Shown here one piece after another: positions 50,432 to 60,981 of a DNA stretch of 64,000 nt. Source of the stretch: Corallium rubrum. Its lineage: Eukaryota > Cnidaria > Anthozoa > Scleralcyonacea > Coralliidae. Below the pieces are notes generated by a model. The model was not told where the DNA came from and did not search any database. It saw only the letters and a program-made list of their open reading frames with translations. Location of the stretch: contig OZ036002.1 in NCBI GenBank assembly GCA_964035015.1, positions 8,260,643-8,324,642 on the forward strand, written 5' to 3'. Each line of letters opens with the position of its first letter. Position 1 is the stretch's first letter. Made by a program: the position numbers and the translations under genes.

Positions 50432-50857
50432 ATGGTGAAAGGGATATTTCAGTTTAAGATGCCAGCCTTCATGAAACGGCGAAAGATCTCGAAGTCGAAG
50501 GACTCAAGGAGAGAAGAATCGACCGGACCACTTTCCGAATCAGCGCCATCATCCGCTCCTCGGCCGTGTCGACGCGGCCAGCGATACAGGACGATCTCCG
50601 ATGTGTCGGACTCGTCCATGGCCTCGAGCCCCAATACCGTGGCCCCGAAGAAGAATGTCCGTCGAGTTCGGACCATTTCTGGTTCCAGTGGCTACTCCTG
50701 TCAATCGGAGCCGAGCTCGCTGGGGCAGAGACGAACGCGCGTCAGAACAATTTCTGGCGGCTCGAACTTCTCTGGGGACTCGATTGTCAACCATCTTGAC
50801 AAACTCAGCGAAAGAGACCAGTTTTGGTTCCAGGCGTACCGATTTGGAAGACGTTAA
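50432..50857 (+). CDS. Small basic Ser-rich protein with three RxRTIS motifs (141 aa)
   Basis: I do not recognise this protein. The start at 50432 has a good context (A at -3, G at +4). An earlier in-frame ATG at 50354 would add 26 residues. Reasons to believe it: the frame is clearly richer in GC than the surroundings, has an internal repeat, and is followed by an AT-rich region with a polyadenylation signal about 500 bp on. The N-terminus is basic (MPAFMKRRKISKSK). Three copies of a motif follow: RYRTISDVSDSS (about residue 50), RVRTISGSSGYS (about residue 76) and RVRTISGGSNFS (about residue 103). R-x-R-T-x-S is a typical target of basophilic kinases such as AKT, SGK or PKA, so a phosphorylation-controlled adaptor is a fair guess. 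The C-terminus (ERDQFWFQAYRFGRR) is aromatic and basic. No membrane segment or Cys pattern is present, and no intron is needed. Confidence 0.68.
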   Translation: MVKGIFQFKMPAFMKRRKISKSKDSRREESTGPLSESAPSSAPRPCRRGQRYRTISDVSDSSMASSPNTVAPKKNVRRVRTISGSSGYSCQSEPSSLGQRRTRVRTISGGSNFSGDSIVNHLDKLSERDQFWFQAYRFGRR

Positions 50858-51363
50858 ACCAAAGAATCAGAGAACGACGTCGGCATGAAATACGTTCAGA
50901 CTTTGACCGCGATGAAAATACAACAAACCAGACCGTGGGTGTCTCAAAAACTCACGCTACAGTCAATAACAATTTGTACATATACTTTTAACTAGAGATA
51001 ACTTGTTACTATTTTGTTTTTGCGATATACGATCGTCAGTCAACCGTTCACTGAGGAAATTGCGCCAAAACTTGTAGAGCAGTCATGTGTAAATAATTAC
51101 TATTCCCAGAAGCATTAATGAATTCTGTATAATATCGCGACGATTTAAATATGTTTTCTATTACTGTAAGATATTTAATTTCCATGTAGTTATATTTTGT
51201 AAGGACACGAATAATACCCAGTGTATTTCTGTAAAATGTAACATAATTGTATATATATAATATATTTGTAAAAATTTTATTTGGCTTTCACAGCCGTAAG
51301 GAGAGAATTGTAAATAGTTAATGAACTGGTCGTTTAGAAAGCAACGTGTTGCCGTAAAACGTT

Positions 51364-51369
51364 AATAAA
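51364..51369 (+). promoter_or_regulatory. Polyadenylation signal AATAAA
   Basis: AATAAA in GTTAATAAAGAGTTG, about 505 bp beyond the stop codon at 50857. The stretch between is AT-rich with ATTTA-like motifs, as expected of a 3' UTR. Confidence 0.55.
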
Positions 51370-51389
51370 GAGTTGTATTTAATGAAATG

Positions 51390-52752
51390 TTTTCGCGCTG
51401 TTCGTAATATCTTTTCATATAGTCATAAGTAAACCGAATCATGAGATTCATGACCGAATGAAGTATTCAACTGTTAATTAAAACAGATAGATCACAGGAG
51501 AGCTACGAAAGAATGTTGGTTCGAAAGCGAGTGCCAAATATTTTAAATTACATTTCAAATTGTTGGTTGTAATTTCGATTAAACGATTTCTCGCATAGCT
51601 GTGAATATGCTATATGTTTGGTTTTAATATAAGATACCGAATAGCTATAATCTTGTCCTGAATCGGGTGAAATACCAAATATTACATGAGATATAACCCA
51701 ATTCTTCTTCCCTCGTATTTATAATAACACCGCTAATATTTATATGCATGAACTATTGTAGCGTCACAGAGTCGCGGTTTTGACTCCAGTAGAGCCAGAA
51801 AGCCGGATGTTCTATTTCACCAAAAAATGCCTAGAATGTGTTCGTAAGAATAGTGTTTTATTAATTATACGATTCTGAACCGCATAATAGCTTTTTCATA
51901 CATCGTATTATAAACTATTAAAATACACTCCCCGGCAGCGCGGAATTTTTAATTTCCCTTTATATAAGTAAAACATCCTATGCTATAGTTTTAGTCATAG
52001 CTATTTATTTTCTGGTAAATTCCGTTTATAATTTAACGACCGAAGTACTATGTAAACATATACAAGGCCATACAAAGCATAACAGAAATGTTTCGAAACG
52101 ATCAAAATAGTTTAACTATATTAAGTCAGATAGTTCATTAACTCGGAACTTATTCCATCTTCGGTAAAAAGTTAGAAGGCCTGTCTACACGACCGCTGCA
52201 TTAACCAGACACAGTGCTAAAAAGCGGTGCCCTGTGGCGTTCAAAATATCACGTTAAAAATGTCGCGTCAAAAATATACTATTGATTCCTAACGAACGAA
52301 CGAACCAACTCACACACAGAATATAAAGCGTTTAAAAGTTAGCTGCGCCCACAAGCCAACTTTCAGGGCACCGCAATTGCATTCATGTCATTATCGCCTA
52401 ATGCAACGGCCATTTTCGCCGATCGTTCATCAGCCATAATAAAAAAAATCTCTTTCAAAGAATAGATTGACTTACGTAGCTCTTCAGCTTAGGTAACATA
52501 AAGCGATAGGGCGCCTACAGAAACATGGAAAGCGGACGTTATCCAATATCCATGAAATGCCAATTCTAGAGAGATAGCCATGCAACCAATCACCACACAC
52601 TTTACGTGTGATTATATTTTTAGCCAATCATGGGGACGCTATTGGTATTCATCCAATGAGGACACAGTCGGGTTCTGAGCCCATTGATTGGCGCGGCAAA
52701 ATCAATCAACAATCTCCTTCTCTGAAAAATCTCTGGAACCAGGAGCATCTGT
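51390..52752. other. Spacer, nothing supported
   Basis: AT-rich, without convincing frames or clear inverted-repeat ends. Confidence 0.45.
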
Positions 52753-52761
52753 AGCTAGGGG

Positions 52762-53095
52762 AACACCGCTGCCAAACGTTTTGCGCATGCGCGACGTCCG
52801 AGCTCGTCCCAGGCTCGTCCTCAGAAAAAGAGCGGGAAAACACTTTCCGACTTAAAATTATAAGCATACTACCAAAAAGATAAGGTAGGTAATTTGTGCA
52901 TGGCTTCCTTGTCAATATTGTAACATATTCTGAATTTACCCCTAATTTTCTTTACCCTTTTTTTAAAACGCAAATGAATAGTCGAGTCTTACTTAGTCTT
53001 CACTGTCTGGTTGTTGTCACCACGGCTAGTTCCCATTTCTCTTGCAATGTTTACTCAGCGAATTCACGCATGCGGAAACGTTTGGCAGCGGTGTT
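52762..53095. mobile_element. MITE, AACACCGCTGCCAAACGTTT ends, MULE-type 9-bp duplication
   Basis: Left end AACACCGCTGCCAAACGTTT, followed by GCGCATGCG. The right end is the inverse, CGCATGCGGAAACGTTTGGC then AGCGGTGTT. A perfect 9-bp target duplication, AGCTAGGGG, stands at 52753-52761 and 53096-53104. 334 bp, noncoding. Confidence 0.9.
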
Positions 53096-53104
53096 AGCTA
53101 GGGG

Positions 53105-53750
53105 TGGTTTGCAGCGGGGTTATTGTAGGACTCCCAGATTTCTTAAAGTTAATAGCTTCTGGATCAATGTTGACCACATCTGAGCATTTAGTAGACACGA
53201 TTACAAACACTCTTGGAGTCGATCATCTGATCGTACCGTAACCAGGAAGTGATCATAGCTTCCTCGCACACTGGAAATGTCAAAAACTAAAAGCCGCGAG
53301 GAAATCTTGTATCCAAATTGTAGCGTTTTCATTTGACCTTCACTCAGGATTGACTCGTCTATATCTGAATACAGTCAGGTTGATGCCTGTTTTGGGTGGC
53401 GCTGATAGGAATATGGAATAGTTTCGGCTCAGTTGATTCATAAACAGCTGGGCAGATGTGGAATGGATAAGCTACGTGTTCTGCTGCACTGACAAAACCA
53501 GGCAACACCAATGAATCATATTGATCAAGAACAGTACTGAGCAGCGAACAAACACATGACACAGCTAGTGACTTTGATTTCACTTGTATCATAATCACAA
53601 GCTAGCCCGACTGCGCATCACAATGACGCGTTTTGCGTCGGCGTAAAACTTATTTCAATCCATAACATCAGAGGCTAAGGCCGCAGCATCATCTGCATTT
53701 CATTTACATTTCTTAAATTCGTTATATTAATTAAACTCCGCAGCTTGATA
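53105..53750. other. Spacer, nothing supported
   Basis: No gene or clear repeat was recognised between the MITE and the nested elements that follow. Confidence 0.45.
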
Positions 53751-53751
53751 T

Positions 53752-54900
53752 TATTAAAGGGTATTGGCAATAAAAATTAAATTTGTTTAATTTGATAGAA
53801 CTCGTGAAATTGTAGATCTTTTACGACTTTTTCGTGTCTTCGTTTGCAAGATATTTCAATTTGTTTAATATGTAAATGAGATGGTATTTTTACACAAAGC
53901 AACATCAGTTATGAAATGTTCGGTGTCAAGGCGTTTTTATATGTACAGTTTCAAGTGATTTCGTTGAACAAATTTACGCCCGTTTCAAACGTCGAGCTTG
54001 CCATGTGCCGAGCTTAATAGTTTGAATTAAGCACATGATAAGCTCGACGTTTGAAACAATTAAGTTCGACTGTTTTAATTAAGTTCGACCGCGAAGTTAA
54101 GTTCGACCGGTTCGGTCGAGTAGAACGACCAAAGCGCGACAAAGCGCGACGTGGTTTCAAACGTCGAACTTATCATGTGCCGAACTTAATGCAATTCACG
54201 AAAAAACGTGTTTGTCTAGTTTTTCTAACTGTAATGCGAGCTGAAAATATGAAACTTTATACGCACGGCAGTCTTTTCGAGTAAATATAGACGCGAGAAG
54301 AGATCATTACTGTTTGTATCGTAATAAGCATGTAATCGATGCGCTGAGTTTGAAGTTTGAAGAAGATGAAGAAGTCAATCGGACGGCGCACAGTGATACG
54401 TTCCGCATTCAACTGACAACAAGTGTAAGGCAGATTGAAGTCAATCATCTACTCACAATTATTCTGTTCTCTTTTCTCGCTCTCTTCTGATTTACCGTCA
54501 CCATTTTCCGACAAGAAAATAATGAGATATAGACAAGAAAAACGAAAACCGTGCGATTCATGGCACATTATTCATGTTAAGCGCTGCACATTCGCGTAGG
54601 TGGCCACTGACCAAATCCAACGAATGCTCGCCGCTAGCAATTAAGTTCGACATGTTAGGCTCGACGTTTGAAACCACGTCGAACTTTGTCGAACTTAATA
54701 TGTATTAAGTTCGGCACATGATAAGCTCGACGTTTGAAACGGGCCTTAAACTGATTTTGCTACATGTGAAAATACTATACCCTGCTCCTGACGTCAGAGA
54801 CAATCTCATTTACATATTAAACAAATTGAAATATCTTGAAAACGTAAGAAAGATACGAAAAAATTGTCGAGTGGCTGTAGTTTGACAACTTCTTTCTCAC
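53752..54900. mobile_element. TTAAAGGG-family MITE interrupted by a second MITE
   Basis: The left arm (TTATTAAAGGGTATTGGC, AGATATTTCAATTTGTTTAA, TATGTAAATGAGAT) is repeated in inverted form at 54795-54880 (ATCTCATTTACATA, TTAAACAAATTGAAATATCT). The interior is split by the element at 53977-54745. The arms match the MITE at 56596-57089. The right limit is uncertain and lies close to the NDUFAF7 stop codon. Confidence 0.65.
53977..54745. mobile_element. Harbinger-type MITE, GCCCGTTTCAAACGTCGAGC ends
   Basis: Inverted ends GCCCGTTTCAAACGTCGAGC differ at the first base only over the first 20. A TTA target duplication stands at 53974-53976 and 54746-54748. The ends closely resemble the autonomous Harbinger at 4954-9815 (GGCCCGGTTCAAACGTCGAA). 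An inner inverted pair, CGACGTGGTTTCAAACGTCG, lies at about 54149 and 54663-54682, so one element may have inserted into a relative. Confidence 0.85.
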
Positions 54901-54921
54901 TTGCAAGATCATGTTCATTGT

Positions 54922-57900
54922 TTAAAATCCAGGTGGCTTAGTAGTCCGGCTAGTCCCTGAATAAACAGCAGTAAAAAATTTAAAACAATCCCCCATTTTT
55001 GAAGAATCCGTCAGCATTTCGAACGCAGTTTCTATATTCCTTGCCTGTACAGGACTTGCTCTCTTGAGTAATGTCTGGAAATATAAAGGGGGAAAAACCC
55101 AGTTTACTTTCTGTAGTAGTCAATGATTCGAGTTGAATGGTTAATTTTAAAAGCCTTTTGAAGTGACTTTGAAATGAAAACTGATTAAGTTAGAAACCTC
55201 TGTTAGTTTTTGAACTGAGTAATCTTGCGATTATAAAAAATAGTATTTATAATAAACTCCGTTATGACAGTACACGTTATCTCCTTATCCAAAGGGCCTT
55301 ATTTTTTATCTTATCAGTGGCTATTTAAAAATACCAGACACTTAGGCCTGTGACAAACAGTGTATTTTTCATGCGCCGTATAAAATACCTATTATAGTCG
55401 ACCCAAATTCTGAAATTGTTCCTGTTGAGTTATACGGCGTATTTTCGTCGTATTTAATAAGTCGAATAAATTACAGTTCTCGAGTCGTAGGTCTGGAAAC
55501 GATGTTACAAACATGAATTGTGGATAGAAAATGTATTATCATATTGTAAATTAATGTATGCATTTTATTCAGCGCATGAATAGTACGCCGTCATTCGTCT
55601 GCATCAACGCCGAACTTGAGTGTATTATACGACCGGGCTCATCGTATTTCAGTGCCACTGTCGAACTTAATGAAATTGCCGTATTTAATGGTTACAGACG
55701 GCGTATTTTTCATGAACTTAAGGCCTCAATTTGGCTAATGTGAAATGACTTATATATGGCAAACGCGAAACAACTTTATTATACCTCATCTGATATGAAG
55801 CCAACAATTTCACTCTGGCTAACAAACTCTATTCTGTGAAATATGATAAAATAATTTTATTTTGCCGGCTTATACGTTGCTCTATTCTTCACTCTGGGCT
55901 ATTCATAGAGGAGGATTTGAATTTTGAAATGTCTCAGTTTTAAAAAACTTGAAACGGATAAAATATTCCGGCTGCTGTACCTCTTTACGAACATCTATTC
56001 CCATTGACATCAAAAAGTTCCTCTGAGCCACTGGACCAAAAGTTTCAACTACAACGTTCAGAAATTGAACATAAATTAACTTTATTCACGGTGTACTAAC
56101 TTCTTATTAACCGAACGCGAGGTCTTTACAGAGAAATATCGGACCGAGGTCTTTTTGGTACAGACGGAGCCCGTAGGGCGAGGTTTGTACACAAAGACCG
56201 AGGTCTGATATTTCTCTGTAAAGACCGAGCAAGCGAGGTTAATAAAAAGTTTATTATATGGCATTTTGAAACAACAAACCTTACATTTATACCTTGTCAT
56301 GATACGTACTTTAGTCAGTTTAGTGTGACCTCGAGCGTGTGACATAAACTCATCGTTTTCAATGTTGTTGCTTTTGTTGTCATCGCTTTCGGACTCCTAA
56401 ACTCGCTTCCAGATTGCTCTCGTCCCAATCATACATAATTTAGTCCTCAGGTTGTTGCAAACAATATGGCTGACAATATCCGTAATCGACCGGTCGATTA
56501 CGGAAAATAATCGACCGCGGCACGTGACACGTCTCGGCCAATGAGAACACACAATTTCAACGGGAATAACTTGTGCCATATAATAAAGTATCTTATTAAA
56601 GGGCATATGGCTCGAAAACTGAGTTTGTCTTATTGAAAAGAACATTTAAAATGATAAAATAACATCTTTTGCAGTTTTTGGTTTCCTTGCTTCGTTTTTG
56701 AGATATTCCAGCTTGTTTGATATGCAAATGACACAACGTTTTACGTCACATGTGCATAATGAGTTATCAGACTTTACATATCTTTGCTATTATGAAAACA
56801 TGGGCTTAACTCAAAGGAAGCTTGTGCGCGTTTCTACCCACAACACCAAACATGTAGAATTCCAAGTGATTTCGTTTCACAATAGCAAAGATATGTAACC
56901 TTCCCTCGGTAACACGTAATACTCATTACGCACGTGTGACGTAAAAAGTTGTGTCATTTGCATATCAAAGAAGCTGGAATATCTCAAAAACGAAGCAAGG
57001 AAACCAAAAACTGCAAAAGATGTTATTTTATCATTTTAAACATTCTCTTCAATAAGACAAAGTTAATTTTCGAGTCATATGCCCTTTAATTATTAGGAAA
57101 ACTACGTGTAATAATATACAAATTCATATCGCGAGCCATTGTTGAAACGTAATGTAGGGGCCCTATTTGTATCTATTGTACATGAATATCACTCTGAAGG
57201 TTATGTTCCATGTTCTTGTCACTAAACTTGAAGTAAGAGTTCGTAAGGTTGCCTGCGTCAGCGATACTGCATAATCATTATAATATGGTTGTAAGTTGTA
57301 ATAAAAATATATAAAATTGTATTACCGGTATACACTGTAGTTGTAAACATGATGTATTTCAATCAGTGCGTATAACGGTATTAGATGTGTACAACAACAA
57401 TCGAAATATAGGAAGGTTAGATATACTGCCGAAACAGAGAACGCAGGAGTCTAACGTTTCGAGCGAAGGCCCTTCGTCCACGTTTCTCTCTGACAAAGGG
57501 CCTTCGCTCGAAACGTTAGACTCCTACGTTCTCTGTTTCGGCAGTATATCTAACCTTGCTATATTTCGATTGTTGTTTCAACACTGCCTACGCAGCACAC
57601 TACTTTTATTACACTATTTAGATGTGTATAGCTCTTTAGATTAAAATCGACAATGTTATCAGTTTATTACACTTACCATTTTCTGCTTTAAATACATTAC
57701 GTAACTGTGAGAAGTCAACATTTGAAGTGAGGTCAACGTGTCCTGGCTCTGCTAATGGATTTGTAAGGTTATGGTTCTTGAAAGCCTAAAGAAATTGACT
57801 TTTATCAAATGTTGTTGCAGCCTTGTTGTAATTCAGTATACTTATAGTCAATAATTCAATATGTTCGTGGTAGAACAAACGTCTTGGTGAATTTTCTTGG

Positions 57901-60834
57901 CTCTTCAATGACTTCTGAAATTATACTTAAACAATTAGTCAGTTTAGTCTCGTTGCTTATTGGCATATTTTCGTCACCACCTCGTAACTTAGTGAACATT
58001 CCCCAATAATCACCTCAACTTCAGTGACTAATTGTTAATTATTATAATTATTTATTATAATGATCGTGATTATTTATCGTTATACAGCAAAAAATCGCCT
58101 GTGTAAACGGACTAAACGGGCTTTAATATTCTTATAATTTCTTTAGAATTACCCTTAAGGTATGACGATCAGAGTTGATATCCCCATAATCTACAATAAG
58201 CGAACATCCACCACAATCACTAATATTTTGTGCCATTTTTTCGGCAATGACTTGCCCTTGAGGTCGAACTTCCACTTGACCATCTGCTTCCAGAGGAACT
58301 AAAACAGTTGCTGGAGTAGGGCCAGCGGCCAGACAAAACTTTAAGTGATGTGGACTAAGAAAGCAAAGCAAAAAGAAAGTGTACACCTACTGTTATCAGC
58401 TTGAAATTGTTAAAGTGTCTACATCATGATTAGGGATTTTACATATTTAGGATATTTGGAACTTTCTGAGAAGATTTGTAATATATCTTGCTTTTCTAAA
58501 ATTTCATCTTCACGGACATTTTCGCTGTTAAAGTTGACGGAAGTGACGTCTATGCAGGAATTTGTCTATATAAAAACCACGTTTACAGATTCCTGCGTAG
58601 ACGTCACTCCCGTCAACTTTAACAACGAAAAAGTCCATGAAGATGAAATTTTAGAAAAGGAAAGATATATTACAAATCTTCTCAGAAGGTTCCAAATGTC
58701 CTAAATATGTAAAATCCCCAATCATGATATAAGTACTTTAAAGTTTCATTCGTTTTTGCTTACAAGCTGTCGTATAAGTAGTCATTAGTCAAACTCAGAA
58801 AACTCGAGCTTCAGATGGGACTCGAACCCACAACCTGTCTCCACACCTATCTAGTATTTGAGTTCCAGTGGCTCAATGGTTCGAGCGTCCAGCAGGGATT
58901 ATTTTAACGTGCAGGGATAACCAATTTGTGCAGTGATAAATGAGATTTGTGCAGTGACAAGCGCAATTTTGTGTAGTGATAAATTTTTCTTTAATATTTA
59001 AGAATGGGTGTTATTCGTGAAAGGATTGCATCAGAAATTATGTTCAAAGGCACAGTACATACTACATTCCAACATATACTATTTAATATCAATATTTAAA
59101 TTAGCAAATACACAAATAAGACGATAAGTTAAAGGACCCTGGTCCACTATTTTCTGATAACGTTAAGCGTACCGTAGACTAACAGCCTTGTGCCCTTAAT
59201 TTCAACTTTCAAGATACAGCAGTATAGCTACTATAGCAGGCGCTACCGCCCTAATAAACAAAACGCTAGTGTTCTTACTATTTAGCCAGACTACCCAACG
59301 GTGCCAACCAGCCAATTACCCACATAACATGCTTGAGGCTTCTCGGGCGATGCGTCTGTGCGCGTGTGCTACTGTTTGACCATTGTTATTTTGAAAATGC
59401 GAATGTATGCTGTGCGAAAGGGATTAAATCATTAAAAATTGGGAAAAGGAGGGCCGCTTATGTATACTATGACAGATTGACAGTATGACTAGTTGATTAC
59501 TGACGAGCTATCGAGCTACTCAGTGCTACTGTGCTAAGCTTCCATCGCTGTTTAACGTGCTACTGAAGTTAGATTTTATGCCTTTTTCAACTCTTTGTGC
59601 AGTGATAAAAATTCCTTAAAATAACCCCTGGACCAAAGTGAGTGTTACACAGCCATTTGCGTTCATATGCAAACCGTGAACATTTTTTCGAATTGTTTCA
59701 CGTTTGAAATGTAGTGTTTGAATGAAAAAAAAAAGTAGAGTGGTGCATAGGCAGTGTTTTTGAAAAAAGTAAAACGATGGTAAACTGCTGAGATTAGTTT
59801 GGATAATGAAATACTAGCTGCCGTTTCGAATGGAGCCCTTTATCAGAGTAAAATGTTCGGCCCTGTTTTTCTTTATTTTTTCAATTTTTCAATTTTTCAA
59901 CTTTTCAATTTTTCAATTTTTCAATTTTTCAATTTTTCAATTTTTCAATTTTGCAATTTTGTAATTTTTCAATTCTTCAATTTTGCAATTTTTTCAAATT
60001 TTCAATTTTAAGCGCTCCCCTTGAAACTTCAGTATTTCGTTATCAAAACTAATCCCAGCTGTTTACCAACTTTTCACTTTTCTCTATTATTTTTGTACCC
60101 ATTTTCTTCATCAATATCGACCATGACCTCGCGCCATCCATGGTCAGTTTTCTGAAAAAGAATATTAACAACAATTCTGTATAAAAAACAATGCAGCTGC
60201 ACCTGTGGTGGGAACATACTACTTGTAAATTCTTGTTATCTGAGATGACAAAAAAAGAATGGTTATTTTTAGTTAAGAAATCCAGAAATTTAAAGCTCTT
60301 TCGCGTTATAAATGATACAAACCTGAAATTGATGAATGGGTAAAGCATCAAAAAATTCGTGCGCCAAGTAAAATGAAAGACCTATGAAGCAATTGTGCGA
60401 AGAGTTGCAGTTATAACTATTTAAATTTTATACTGAATTATCAACATTTAACAATTTATAGACATTTGTAGTATGCTGTACAGGGATCGTCTGAATTATA
60501 TTACAACAAATGACGATACACATAAATGTTTTACCTTTTGGTACATCAAAAATGCTATTGTACCAAGTGACTGGGACTCCTGCCTTTGTTGTGCACTGTG
60601 AATATTCTACAGTTTTCTAAAAAGAAAAAACAAACAAACAAACAAACAAACAAACAAACAAACAAACAAACAAACAAACAAACAAACAAACAAACTTGAT
60701 CAAGTGTACACAATCATGCATTTACAATGTGGTCAGACTCCGTAGTAGACGTCACAAATCGTGTCGAGTGGAGAAAGGCCCTTATATCTGCCGAACTCTA
60801 ACCCCTTGAAAAGGGGAAAACATGACGAAAAACC

Positions 60835-60884
<50 letters not shown>

Positions 60885-60950
60885 GTGATGATGATGGTGA
60901 TGATGATGGTGATGATGATGGTGATGATGGTGATGATGATGATGATGATG

Positions 60951-60981
<31 letters not shown>

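Noticed and set aside
57480-57560. Hammerhead ribozyme-like core (CTGACGAAGGGC, then GCTCGAAAC, best seen at 43603-43630)
   Set aside because: The core bases CTGANGA and GAAA with a short helix between them are there at 43603, but I could not find pairing for stem I or a proper cleavage position, and the copy at 57500 lacks a core base. It may be a relic, but the support is too weak to call.
58807-58892. Functional tRNA gene
   Set aside because: The B-box-like and A-box-like blocks are on opposite strands and no cloverleaf can be drawn.
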